From contig JAJEKV010000344.1 of assembly GCA_021234155.1 (NCBI GenBank), forward strand, positions 186,001-250,000: a DNA stretch of 64,000 nucleotides. The letters run 5' to 3'. This document shows, in pieces, positions 43,824-56,454 of the stretch (the first letter of the stretch is position 1; each line of letters begins with the position of its first letter). Below the pieces are notes generated by a model, which did not search any database, was not told the DNA's origin, and was given only the letters and a program-made list of their open reading frames with translations. The translations under genes and the position numbers were made by a program. The DNA comes from Isoetes taiwanensis. Taxonomy: Eukaryota; Streptophyta; Lycopodiopsida; Isoetales; Isoetaceae.

Positions 43824-45696
43824 TTTTTTTTTCACTTTAAAATACAGACTTACGTTGCCTACAATGCTTCCCTACAAAGTTCTCTATGACTTTCAGGACC
43901 AATAATAGTGATTAGCAGATGGAAGAAAAAATATATGACTTTGCATACTCTGAGGATAGGCTAGAACCTTTGTTACAAAACCGGATGCTAGATGGTGTTG
44001 CTTCTACTTTTGCCAAGCAATTCTGCAATTTCATGGTTTTGTGCTCAACTTCAACTAGCCTTCTGTTCTGCAAATCCATCGTACAAGGATTAGCATGATT
44101 TCGTGATCATAACAATATAAGAACATGCCAAGCCAGCATGCCTTTTTTATTATATAAATTAGAATCCAACCTGACAAAGTTCAAGAACTACATTAATCTT
44201 TATGGACTCTGTAGAAGGCACAAGATTAGCTCACCTTTAGCTTGATCTATCTTGCAACTTGATATCTTGGACCTCACGGAGACAAAATCTTCCAGAGTTG
44301 TCATTGGTTATCCAAATTAATGTGTCGCCTACTCCATTTCCTAATTTCTTGTTTAGTAGTAGAAAAGTAAAAATAGGTCTTATATGTCGGTCTCTCGAAT
44401 CTTGATAAGAATTTTCTTCAAGGCAAGATCTAAAGAGAAAGGATATAAATCATCTTTCGAATGGTAAATTATGAGAACAGATGCAGGTAATGTTTAACCT
44501 ATAGATTTAAAGATTCAAAAGACTCGAATAGAGTTCTATCAAGGCTTACCCGGACGCCGCCACACCAGCCTCAAAAGAATAGCACGGATAGATATTCTCT
44601 AATATCTTGCTCATGCGGAGACTACGACCAAAAAACGTCTGCCTGAGGATCGTTCCTAATGCGCATAACATATCATCCATGGCCAATCTCTTGCTGAAGC
44701 TTCGTTGCGGAGGAAATGGTAGAGGATTTTCCCTCAAAATTGGTAAAGTAGAATATTTGTCGTATATAATGTTGTATAAATTTTTTTGATCATTATAAAG
44801 CTTGGTGCCCAACCTATAGGGAAAATGAAAATAAAACTAAAACTCATCAAACTTGGAGCATCATGATGGCCTATTCTTTGATGATAGCCCATTGCTATTG
44901 GGTGTCACCATTACCTCGATCTTACATCTTTAGGAGATTTCAACCTGAATTATTTGGGTTCCATCTGTAGGAACAACATGGGTTCTTTCTTTGGATGAGA
45001 CCTCTTTGAAGGCATAGTTTATCAGTTGTTTAGTCCAAAAATTCATTCTTATTCCACATCGTGAAGGTACAATTCGCTTATGAGCTAATCGACCACCTAC
45101 ATATGACCATTTAATATGTTGAAAGTAGATAGATTTTGGAAATGCCGTGACTTGAGTAAATATTTGCTTGACATACAACCATAAATTCACTTTTAATTGA
45201 AAATACCCTTTTCCTTGAAACTACCCTCTTGCTAGAAAATACCACGGTATTTATTGCAATCCTCTAGTTTTTGGTAATTTCCCTTTCATTCAATCCCCTT
45301 TTATTTGAAAATACTCCAATCCATTTGCAAATTCTCTTCTGAACCAGTCCCCCTTTCATGAAAATTAGCAAATGGGTGTAAATATGGTAATGCTACCCAA
45401 AAAGCATTGTCCGGACAAGTGCTGTAAGTGCTTTAGGTGCTTTACCCTCGAGTGCTTTTTTCGTTCAGCGACATCGTTTGATGATTACTCAGAAATAGAA
45501 CGGATCATCCGTGGAGGTAGGGATCGATGACATGGATGATCCGTCTTAATTGGGAGATGAATTTTCATGTTTTGGGGATTTCTAGATGGCGGTTCTTGGA
45601 GGGAAATTCTTGGTTGTCATTCTTTTCGAAGATTTCTGTATCGAGATTTTCCGGCTGTCTTCAATTCCAATCCAATTCAATCTTTGATCATTTCTC

Positions 45697-46907
45697 ATGG
45701 CTGATAATTCACTTGCAATTCTCAATCCAAATGCCAATCCCAATTCTAATTCGAGCATTCTTGTCGGGGAAAGGAGAATTTATCGGATTTTGAAGCCAAG
45801 AGGAAGAGAGAATCGGAAAGAGATTGAAACTAAAGGAAAAAAAAACATTGCACCAAATGAGAAGAAGAGAAAACATTTTTCTGATGATAGAAGGTTGCAA
45901 GATGTCAAAAGAGCTAATGACTCTTTTAATCACATTGTGAGGAATGTTTCGAGGAGGATTTAGACAAAGGGGAGAATTCTTCAAAGACTTTTGAAGAAAA
46001 ATACACATTTACCATTGCAAAAGGAGAATTACGGATCCCAAGAACACCGCTGTAATGCATTATACCATGATTTCCAATGTCCAGAGACAATGCGGGGCCC
46101 AAAAATGCAATGAAAAACTGATATTTTGCAAGCAAGAAAGAGCACTCTACAAATGGCGGTACTGTTAGGGCCCGGGGATCAATCAATCTGCAATTTCAAA
46201 GGGTTCTATCTATTCCACAAAAACTGTTGCCATGGCATTTAGAAGGCAATTTTTGAGAATCCGGCCGGTATTTTGGTCAATGTTTGGAAGGAAGAGAAGA
46301 AAAGATGCCTTCACAATTTGAAGAAATAGCCACTGATCGGGAAGTATTGGGATGAAAATACCGAGTATCACCTTATAAGAAGCATGTGAGGAAGCATTTG
46401 AATGATAAAGGTGAGAAAATTGATCATCCTATTCATCCGCTAGAGATGACACGTGTATAGTTTCGACCATACATTTTGAATGCTTTCTTTCTTTCTTTTT
46501 GTTTAGAAAGTAACTAAATTTTTTCATTGTCGCGAGGTTCAACTATATCTTGGTTTCAAGAAGGAACATCCGGATATGAAGATGTCCCAAAGGGGCTTTG
46601 AAAAACCAAGCCAAGCTACATTAGAAAATAAAAGAAAGGGAGACTATTAACGCCAATACCATTTGCATTTAGAATTTGTAAAGGGGCAGGCCATCAATAA
46701 TATGAGGATGCCAGATCCTCATAGTGTTCACAAGGAATGTAAATGTAAGTGCAAAGTTTGTGGCCCAGTCGATCTGTATGGCCAAGGAGAACACCATTAA
46801 ATCAACTAGTGATTATTGGAGAATGGTGGTGTGCCAAAAGGATGAGAGTGAAGAGTGGCATAAGCACGTGTGTTTGATGCGGACTTGTACAAAGTGTGGG
46901 TTAAAAA
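45697..46907 (+). CDS. Same unrecognised gene, unit 3 copy (frameshifted)
   Basis: ATG at 45697, same exon layout; exon 2 ends at about 46907 before GTAAGTATGG. Here the exon 2 tail is legible in one frame as STSDYWRMVVCQKDESEEWH and then KHVCLMRTCTKCGLK, showing the likely true frame after the KCKCKVCG cluster. Several indels at CAG/CTG sites break exon 1. Confidence 0.42.
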
Positions 46908-49649
46908 GTAAGTATGGTTTCCTTTTGCTTGTACATTACTTTTAAGTAGTATCTAATCTAAACTGTTTTCTGTCTCGATAGTCTTGGTCATCTTTTCCTC
47001 AACAGAGTTATCTTGTCCAGTTGTATGTGAGTGTCCACGCTTGATAGGAATGCTCGGCTTCACTCAAACACGGGGAAAAGATTGAGTGTTCATGCCCGCA
47101 GATTTATGTTCTCTGAAATTTCAAAGTCGCTACCTTGAAATAACTAAGTCACAGAACTAAATCACATTGTGCCTTGCTTTTATTTGAAGCACTAAGGTTT
47201 GCGTGGTATTCTACGAGTTGTCGAGTCTAATCCGGTGATAGAATTCCAAAATTATCCTATTAGAGTGATGTGCAAAATCTTGGATTCGCAGGGACATTGA
47301 CCAATTCTTGACCCGGGTCGGTGTGATCATTTTCAACAAGCTCGATGCAAGACTTCAGTCGGCCTGAATCCACATATTCTCAGCCCTTTGAGTTCATGCC
47401 AAGATTAAAATCATTTGCAAAACCATTAGGTTGTGGCTGTAAGGAGTCTTAGAGTCTAGATTTTTTTTTCTTGAATTGGGAAAATTCGTAAGAATCGATA
47501 CATCCGCCATTATTGTTTTTGTATTGCAGGTTCAAAGTTGATTATCTATAGGATGATCAAGCGGTAATAGATGGAATTTTTTTTCCCTCCACTCTCTACT
47601 ATTTTGTTCGAAATCCCAAATCCTAGAAAATGATCGACATCCGGTTTGTCATTTCTACAATGACTTTACCAAAATAGAATTTAGTGCCTTCACAAAAATT
47701 GTTGTTGCAAATGATGCCTCCACTATTCCCAAATGTGTGACATGTAAAAACATGGTTGTGCAAAATAGCATTTTTTTTTTCCCCTCAAAAGGAATTTTCT
47801 TACCTTTTTGATATTCGAAAATATAAATAGGCAAGTTATTTGCTTATAAACTTGGCCCTTCTTGAGGCTAGAACCGGTTTGATCTTGGCTAAATCTATGA
47901 GATTTCATTTCGGCTAAAGAATACTGACATGAAGTCAAAAATCAAGAATTTGGGTGAAGGGGCTTGCGGAGTTGCTTAAAACTCATCCACCTAGGACCCC
48001 AAGCTTTTGAAGTTGTAATCAAATGCTAGTTCGGTGAAATCTAGGGTCGATAAAGTGGAAGAAAGATCAAAAGCAACTGAAGAACCAAACACGGACATAG
48101 ATCATTACCCATTCAAAACATTCCCTTAAAGGGGCGGAGGGGGCCGCATGTGTCTACACATCCGGCATATTGGCACGCAAACCCAACACCCTTTCTTTCT
48201 ATATCTAGCATAATAATGAGGGTTTTTTTTAAATTTTGTACACTTTTTCCAATGGTTTTACTATGATTTAGAGGTCGGTATTGGTGGAGTGTACTAATCA
48301 CATCTAGAGTCGACTAAATTTTCATCTTTTAATTCCACTTTTCTATGGTTTGATCTATGACATCCTCTTCCATGCCATTCCAGCGGTTAAGATCAACCCC
48401 GTTACTTTTTAATCTAAGGGCTTGTAATTTTTATTGTTATTTTTCCTCACATCTCGGAGATTACATGCACATGTCGAGCCCCTAGTTTGCCCTAGTTTTT
48501 GCTTTGGTGATTGCGGTGCTTGGCGTAGGTGGAAGCTCGGTTTTAACTCCATAATTGTAACCGGTCATAGCGGGATCCCTTTTTGTGATATTTTGTTTCG
48601 GGTCTTCTATCTGTGGCTGCGTTGATGGCTGCATGAACAATTCAATCCCTAAGGGAAGTCCACAAAAATCAAGTCCGAGTAAGCGGTTCTTACCTCGAGC
48701 CGCTAGTTTTTTCCTTCTATTACAATCGAGTAGACTCATGAGTTTCCTTTTGGTCGGGTGCACCAATTGATACGTCAATTTAGCCCTCGAAGTTCTTCCT
48801 TGAGTTAAGCATTTTGATTTGGGGGCAAGGGGTTTCAAGCGGAAGGCCCTGCAGAGATAAAAGATCCATTAAAGTTAGAGCACAAGGGCCGCACGCCGTT
48901 TGGATGATTATGCAACTCTAGGTATCACTCACGAAAAAAGGTGCTCCAATACCCCGAAAAATACCCCCCAAAAATGCCTGTAAAATCCCCTTTTTCTGTC
49001 GAACAACAGGGGATAAAATCAATTTTCGGAACCGTGGTATTTGGCCACAATCCCCCTTTTCCACATTTGTAAGATAATGGCCCGTTATTATTTGGTGTCA
49101 CAATCCCTCTTAAGTAAATGTAAATTCATACCCTGCTTTTAGATAATACCACGATATAGCATGCCCCGTTATCATTTGTAAGATAATATCCTATTTCAGA
49201 TAATACCCTGTTATCATTTAAAGATAATATCATTTCAAAAACAAGTTGATAAGTAACAAATTGATCACAGACGATAAGTAATAAACGGATAAGATTTCTC
49301 ATTATTTTAGAAACAACAATAACAAATTGATCAAATGTCAAGAAACAAATGATACACAAAATTAGCTTGACAAAATTTGTTTCTTGGCGACTAAGTAAGA
49401 GATTTTGATCAACAAATACTCTACCACTAAGTCCAACTATATTTCTTTGCGGGGCAATGGCAAGAAGATCCAAACAATGTATTCTTCTACTAGCGAGGGC
49501 GTATTCACTTCTTAGATTGTACACTCTATCCACCATTTGAATAGCAACTTCTTACAAGAATGTCATTCTTGATATCATAGTAACACTTGGTATTCACAAA
49601 ATTCTGCATATACATCACAAGACTATCACATTTTCTTTTCTTTTTTTTT

Positions 49650-50550
49650 GGGAAATTTCTAAAACTACCCTTATATCTTAACATAATTATTAAATTACCC
49701 CTATATTTATAGAAATTATCAAACTACCCTTTTCTTTTTAGCAACGACTGTTCCCTTTTGCGTCAGAAGAACACTGCCGGCAAAGGATGATCTTGAATCC
49801 AGAAGTAAGCATGATCTGCATTAGGATGATCTGAATCCGGAGCAGGGGATGGAGTCGTGGTTGCCCAGGCCGGCCAGAGTTCTTTCTGTATCTTCACCGG
49901 AATGCAAGCTACGCCTTATTTTTCATCAATCCACCTTCTCAAATCCGCCTTACCTTGCCATAATTCCTCCAAATTCCGGCATTAGATCATTAAAAATCAC
50001 CCAAAATGGAACAGATTAACCAAAATCCGTGTTAAATGGTTCAAAATTGCCCACAAATCATCAAATGTTGTAGTGCGGATTCGTGTAAAAGCAAGCACAA
50101 CACCGGATTTGAACTCACTCATTGGGCTTTGCAGAATCGTTGCAGAATTCTGTAGAAATTGAGGTTGGTTGTTCTGTTTTGGATAATTCCAGCGTTGGAA
50201 TTTGGAGGTGAAGAAAATTGTTGAGTGATCATCGATAAGGTCTGGTTTCCTGGGCCTCGAATGTTTTATGAGGCCAAAGAATGAGCAAAAATCTGCCCCA
50301 TGTTCTCCGATCAAGCCATTGAATGTTCTCCGATCAAGCCATTGATCAAAAGGCTTGACGACCAAATTGCTCTGCTCAAACATAAGCTGCACCTCATCCA
50401 TTAAGGATTGCTTAGCATTCAACAGGAAAAGGACCAAAACTGCCCCATCTCAGGGACGTACACAATACAAGGGCATATCAACAAATTCAGAAAATACAAG
50501 GGCATTATAACAATTTCGAACAAAATCAGGAGCATTTTTAAAATTTTCCC
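49650..50550. mobile_element. Mutator-like element, unit 4 copy
   Basis: Same position and termini as in unit 1, with clean ends (GGGAAATTTC and TTTTCCC, both next to T runs). Carries the longest interior frame: 146 codons, minus strand, 49997-50437. Confidence 0.72.
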
Positions 50551-52424
50551 TTTTTTTTTTCACTTTAAAATACAGACTTACGTTGCCTACAATGCTTCCC
50601 TACAAAGTTCTCTATGACTTTCAGGACCAATAATAGTGATTAGCAGATGGAAGAAAAAATATATGACTTTGCATACTCTGAGGATAGGCTAGAACCTTTG
50701 TTACAAACCAGATGCTAGATGGTGTTGCTTCTACTTTTGCCAAGCAATTCTGCAATTTCATGGTTTTGTGCTCAACTTCAACTAGCCTTCTGTTCTGCAA
50801 ATCCATCGTACAAGGATTAGCATGATTTCGTGATCATAACAATATAAGAACATGCCAAGCCAGCATGCCTTTTTTATTATATAAATTAGAATCCAACCTG
50901 ACAAAGTTCAAGAACTACATTAATCTTTATGGACTCTGTAGAAGGCACAAGATTAGCTCACCTTTAGCTTGATCTAATACTGCAACTTGATATACTGGAC
51001 CTCTGGAGACAAAATCTTCCAGAGTTGTCATTGGTTATCCAAATTAATGTGTCGCCTACTCCATTTCCTAATTTCTTGTTTAGTAGTAGAAAAGTAAAAA
51101 AATAGGTCTTATATGGTCTCTCGAATCTTGATAAGAATTTTCTTCAAGGCAAGATCTAAGCGAGAAAGGATATAAATCATCTTTGAATGGTAAATTGCGA
51201 GAACAGACTGAGGTAATGTTTAACCTATAGATTTAAAGATTCAAAAAGACTTCGAATAGAGTTCTATCAAGGCTTACCCGCCCGACGCCACACCAGCCTC
51301 AAAAGAATAGCCCGGATAGATATTCTCTAATATCTTGCTCATGCGGAGACTACGACCGAAAACGTACGCATGCATCGTTCCTAATCGCATAACATATCAT
51401 CCATGGCCATCTTGTCAAGCTCGTTGTCGAGGAAATGGTAGAGGGATTTTCCTCCAAAATTGGTCGTAGAATATTTGTCGTGATATAATGTTGTATAAAT
51501 TTTGATTTATAAAGCTTGGTGCCCAACCTATAGGGAAAATGAAAATAAAACTAAACTGTCAAACTTGGAGCATCATGATGGCCTATTGTCGATGATAGCC
51601 CATTGCTATTGGGTGTCACCATTACCTCCCTTCTTACATCTTTAGGAGATTTCAACCTGAATTATTTGGGTTCCATCAGTAGGAACAACATGGGTTCTTT
51701 CTTTGGATGAGACCTCTTTGAAGGCATAGTTTATCGGTTGTTTAGTCCAAAAAATTCATTCTTATTCCACATCGTGAAGGTACAATTCGGGCTTATGAGC
51801 TAATCGACCACCTACATATGACCATTTAATATGTTGAAAGTAGATAGATTTTGGAAATGCAAACCCGACTTGAGTAAATATTTAGCCAGCATACAACCAT
51901 AAATTCACTTTTAATTGAAAATACCCTTTTCCTTGAAACTACCCTCTTGCTAGAAAATACCCTGGTATTTATTGCAATCCTCTAGTTTTTTGGTAATTTC
52001 CCTTTCATTCAATCCCCTTTTATTTGAAAATACTCCAATCCATTTGCAAATTCTCTTCTGAACCAGTCCCCCTTTCATGAAAATTAGCAAATGGGTGTAA
52101 ATATGGTAATGCTACCCAAAAAGCATTGTCCGGACAAGTGCTGTAAGTGCTTTAGGTGCTTTACCCTCGAAAGTGCTTTTTTCGCTCAACGACATCGTTT
52201 GATGATTACTCCAGAAATAGAACGGATCATCCCGTGGAGGTAGGGATCGATGACATGGATGATCCCGTGCGAATTGGGAGATGAATTTTCATGTTTGGCG
52301 GGATTTCTAGATGGCCGGATTCTTGGAGGGAAATTCTTGGTTGTCATTCTTTCGAAGATTTCCTGTAACGAGATTTTCCTGGCTGTCTTCAATTCCAATC
52401 CAATTCAATCTTTGATCTGTTCTC

Positions 52425-53631
52425 ATGGCTGATAATTCACTTGCAATTCTCAATCCGAATGCCAATCCCAATTCTAATTCCGAGAGCATTGCTGATCAGG
52501 AAAGGAGAATTTATCTGGATTTTGAAGCCAAGAGGAAGAGAGAATCCAGAAAGAGATTGAAACTAAAGGAAAAAGAAAACATTGCACCAAATGAGAAGAA
52601 GAGAAAACATTTTCTCAGTGATAGAAGGTTGCAAGAGCTGTCAAAAGAGCTAACTGACTCTTTTAATCACATTGTGAGGAATGTTTCAGAGGATTTAGAC
52701 AAAGGGAGAATTCTTCAAAGACTTTTGAAGAAAAATACACATTTACCATTGCAAGGAGAATTACCAGATCCCAAGAACCTGGCTGTAATGCATACCATGA
52801 TTTCCAATGTCCGAGAGACAATGCAGGCCCAAAAAATGCAAAGAAAAACTGATATTTTGCAAGCAAGAAAGAGCACTCTACAAATGGCGGGCTGTTGGGC
52901 CCGGGGATCAATCAATCTGCAATTTCAAGGGTTCTATCTATTCCACGAAAAACTGTTGCCATGGCATTTAGAAGGCAATTTTTGCAGAATCAAGCCGGCC
53001 CCGGTCAATGTTTGGAAGGAAGAGAAGAAAAGATGCCTTCACCGGTGAAGAAATAGCCACGGTGTGAAGTATTGGGATGAAAATACCAGAGTATCACCTT
53101 ATAAGAAGCATGTGAGGAAGCATTTGAATGATAAAGGTGAGAAAATTGATCATCCTATTCATCCGCTAGAGATGACACGGTATATAGTTTCGACCATACA
53201 TTTTGAATGCTTTCTTTCTTTTTTTTTGTTTAGAAAGTAACTAAATTTTTCATTGTGCGGGGTTCAACTATATCTTGGTTTCAAGAAGGAACATCCGGAT
53301 ATGAAGATGTCCCAAAGAAGCTTTTCAGAAACCGAAGCCAAGCTACATTAGAAAATTAAAAGAAAGGGGAGACATTCTGTTGCCAATACCATTTGCATTT
53401 AGAATTTGTAAAATGGGGCCATCAATAATATGAGGACAGATCCTCATAGTGTTCACAAGGAATGTAAATGTAAGTGCAAAGTTTGTGGCAGTCGACTGTA
53501 TGGCCAAGGAGAACACCATTAAATCAACTAGTGATTATTGGAGAATGGTGGTGTGCAAAAGGATGAGAGTGAAGAGTGGCATAAGCACGCGTGTGTTTGA
53601 TGCAGACTTGTACAAAGTGTGGGTTAAAGAA
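52425..53631 (+). CDS. Same unrecognised gene, unit 4 copy (best first exon)
   Basis: The first exon is open from ATG 52425 to 53048. The first about 150 codons look undamaged: Asn-rich start, then RKRLKLKEKENIAPNEKKRK, LQELSKELTDSFNHIVRNVS, LQRLLKKNTHLPLQGELPDP and VRETMQAQKMQRKTDILQAR, a mostly helical basic region. After about 52890 it leaves the frame that gives the SAISRVLSIP segment in unit 2. Exon 2 ends near 53631 before GTAAGTATGG. This copy is the best template for judging the gene. The product is probably nuclear, given the basic clusters, but the function is unknown. Confidence 0.5.
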
Positions 53632-54269
53632 GTAAGTATGGTTTCCTTTTGCTTGTACATTACTTTTAAGTAGTATCTAATCTAAACTGTTTTCTGTCCC
53701 GATAGTCTTGGTCATCTTTTCCTCAACAGAGTTATCTTGTCCGGGTTGTATGTGAGTGTCCCCGGGCTTGATAGGAATGCTCGCCTTCACTCAAACACAG
53801 GAAAAGATTGAGTGTTCATGCACCAGATTTATGTTCTCTCAAATTTCAAAGTCTCGCTACCTTGAAATAACTAAGTCTCAGAACTAAATCACATTGTGCC
53901 TTGCTTTTTATTTGAAGCACTAAGGTTTGCTTGTGTATTCTACAGAGTTGTCGAGTCTAATCCAGGTGATAGAATTCCAAAAATTATCCTATTAGAGTGA
54001 TGTGCAAAATCTTGGATTACGCGGGGACATTGACCAATTCTTGACCCGGTCGGTGTGATCATTTTCAACAAGCTCGATGCAAGACTTGAGTCGATTTGAA
54101 TCCACATATTCTCAGCCCCTTTGAGTTCATGCCAAGATTAAAATCATTTGCAAAACCATTAGGTTGTGGCTGTAAGGAGTCTTAGAGTCTAGACTGTTTT
54201 TTCTTGAATTGGGAAAGTTACTGTAACTGATACATCTGCCATTATTGTTTTTGTATTGCAGGTTGCAGT

Positions 54270-55568
54270 GATTATCTATAGGATGATCCAAGCGGTAATA
54301 GATGGAATTTTTTTTCCCTCCACTCTACTGCTGTTCGAAATCCCAAATCCTAGAAATGATCTGACATCTGGTTTGTCATTTCTACAATGACTTTACCAAA
54401 ATAGAATTTAGTGCCTTCACAAAAACTGTTGTTGCAAATGATGCCTCCACTATTCCCAAATGTGTGACATGTAAAAACATGGTTGTGCAAAATAGCATTT
54501 TTTTCCCCTCAAAAGGAATTTTCTTACCTTTTGATATTCAGAAATATAAATAGACAGTTATTTGCTTATAAACTTGGCCCTTCTTGAGGCTAGAACCGGT
54601 TTGATCTTGGCTAAATCTATGAGATTTCATTTCTGGCTAAAGAATACTGACATGAAGTCAAAAATCAAGAATTTGGGTGAAGGGGCTTGCTCTGGAGTTG
54701 CTTAAAACTCATCCACCTAGGACCCCAAGCTTTTCGAAGTTGTAATCAAATGCTAGTTCTCGGTGAAATCTAGGGTCGACAGTGGAAGAAAGATCAAAAG
54801 CAGCTGAAGAACCAAACACAGACATAGATACGTACCCATTCAAAACATTCCCGCAAGGGGCAGAGGGGACGCCGCATGTGTCTACACATCTGGCATATTG
54901 GTACGCAACCCAACACCCTTTCTTTCTATATCTAGCATAATAACAGGGGTTTTTTTAAATTTTGTACACTTTTTTCCAATGGTTTTACTATGATTTAGAG
55001 GTCGATTAGGTGGAGTGTACTAATGCGTACATCTAGAGTCGCACTAAATTTTCATCTTTTAATTCCACTTTTCTATGGTTTGATCTATGACATCCTCTTC
55101 CATGCCATTCCAAGCGGTTAAGATCAACCCCTGTTACTTTTTAATCTAAGGGCTTGTAATTTTTTATTGTTATTTTTCCTCACATCTCGAGGAGATTACA
55201 TGCACATGTCGAGCCCTAGTTTGCCCTAGTTTTTGCTTTGGTGATTTGCGGTCTGGCGTGGGTGGAAGCTCTGGTTTTTAACTCCATAATTGCCTTGGTC
55301 ATAACGGGATCCCTTTTTGTGATATTTTTGTTTAGGTCTTACGTCTGCTGTGTTGATGGCCTGCGGAGCAATTCAGTCCTAAGGGGAAGTCCACAAAAAT
55401 CAGAGTGCGAGTAGCGGTTCTTACCTCGAGCCGCTAGTTTTTTCCTTCTATTACAATCGAGTAGACTCATGAGAGTTTCCTTTGTGGTCGGCCGCACCAA
55501 TTGATACGGCAATTTAGCCCTCCTACGAAGTTCTTCCTTGAGTTCGCATTTTGATTTGGGGCAAGGGG
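54270..55568. repeat. Array unit 5, truncated to 1.3 kb
   Basis: It matches the first 1.3 kb of the unit and ends inside TTGATTTGGGGCAAGGGG, where unit 1 continues TTTCAAGCC. It marks the right boundary of the array. Confidence 0.95.
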
Positions 55569-56106
55569 CAAGGGGCAAGTGGTGGGAACTACCGAATTTG
55601 TAGTGGGAGAGGGAGTTATTTTTTCAAAAATACACATGATTACTTATTCAAAATTTTGTCCTTTCGGTCTTATTGGGGCTTATTCAGCAAGCACGCATAC
55701 GATCATTTTCCCTCAAAACTCTCGATCACGCTCCCTTAATCCGGCAAGACCATTTCCGATTACGAATTTTCATTTTCCCTCAAAAACTTCGATCCACGCT
55801 CCTTAATCCGCCAAGACCATTTCTGATTTACGGCAAGAAGATCGATCCGCGAAATGGTTACGATCATACCGGACTTGAATGCCACGCGGGATACACCTAC
55901 AAAGAAAATGTAGGCAAGAAAAGCATTACGCCACACAAGAAGAAATCGAGTCTGTTTGGGGACCGAAAGTATTAGGAAAATCCACTTACGAGGTGGGTTG
56001 CATTCTAGATCCGGGATGCCCATGATTCTCTGTTGTTTAGAATATTGTTTTGTTTCATCATGCAAAAAGTTGAAGAATCGAGCAAGGAGAGGTATAATGA
56101 ATATAT
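55569..56106. other. Right flank of array; no recognised gene
   Basis: Begins with GCAAGGGG/CAAGGGG words. About 55660-55810 repeats a segment: ATCATTTTCCCTCAAAACTC and ATTTTCCCTCAAAAACTTCG, each followed by CGATC(C)ACGCTCC(C)TTAATCCG and CAAGACCATTTC, a tandem repeat of about 65-70 bp. No protein is recognised. Confidence 0.5.
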
Positions 56107-56454
56107 GTGCCTTTACAAAAAAATCACAAAGTGAGGAAGTGTGCACGGGGAGGCATGGCCTCCAGACTATGGTCTGTTGCGTATTACCTTCACACAAAAG
56201 GAAAAGAAATAAACCGGTTGAGTTTCACGGCAATAGTTAAGAGAAAAGGGTGCGAAGACTCTCTCATCCCAACGAAGAGGAAGCATGCAAGCATTTCAAA
56301 TAGTGTGGAAGCGAGCAACCCGCCCGCAGATGATGCTTCCTCTCTTGAAATGACTAGGCCACAATTCAAGCCTCCTGTATGTAAGAAGAATCTCTGGGAA
56401 AATCACGAAAAAAATAGGTACTTTTCAACCCTCTTCTTCGGAACCACTATATGA
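56107..56454 (+). CDS. Unrecognised open frame, possible 5' exon
   Basis: A 115-codon plus-strand frame with ordinary codon composition. It contains YYLHTKGKEINRLSFTAIV, a basic SLIPTKRKHAS stretch, and SNPPADDASSLEMTRPQFKP. It is not a shadow of another gene. It lies about 1 kb upstream of the phase-consistent exons at 57.4-58.5 kb and may belong to the same gene, but I cannot identify the joining splice sites or the family. Confidence 0.35.
   Translation: MPLQKNHKVRKCARGGMASRLWSVAYYLHTKGKEINRLSFTAIVKRKGCEDSLIPTKRKHASISNSVEASNPPADDASSLEMTRPQFKPPVCKKNLWENHEKNRYFSTLFFGTTI

Larger units (their letters stand above)
40815..47539. repeat. Array unit 3
   Basis: Co-linear with unit 1. Its first 880 bp are practically identical to unit 1, and from about 41700 onward differences at CAG/CTG become dense. 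It is the most altered copy in the gene region (45.5-47.5 kb). Confidence 0.95.
47540..54269. repeat. Array unit 4
   Basis: Co-linear with unit 1. Two blocks (about 48930-51080 and 51890-52850) are nearly clean, while the stretches around them are error-rich. It holds the longest uninterrupted version of the plus-strand gene's first exon. Confidence 0.95.
27341..55568. repeat. Tandem array of a 6.73-kb unit, 4.2 copies
   Basis: The unit begins GATTATCTATAGGATGATCC, a sequence found at 27341, 34081, 40815, 47540 and 54270, giving periods of 6740, 6734, 6725 and 6730 bp. The copies are head to tail and co-linear throughout. The left edge is sharp: sequence before 27341 does not match the unit end, TTGTATTGCAGGTTGCAGT. 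The fifth copy stops at about 55568 in GCAAGGGG, next to two extra CAAGGGG words. Each unit holds a Mutator-like insertion and a plus-strand gene at the same relative places, so the array arose after those formed. Copy differences are mostly at CAG/CTG sites. True copy number may be larger if the assembly collapsed the array. Confidence 0.95.

Noticed and set aside
27341..55568. The array as rDNA or a centromeric satellite
   Set aside because: No rRNA-like sequence is recognisable, and the unit is long, gene-bearing and has an internal transposon, unlike a short centromeric monomer.
27341..55568. CRISPR-like or phage-type system in the array
   Set aside because: The repeats are 6.7-kb direct copies with introns and plant transposons. 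This is eukaryotic DNA with no short spaced repeats or cas-like genes.
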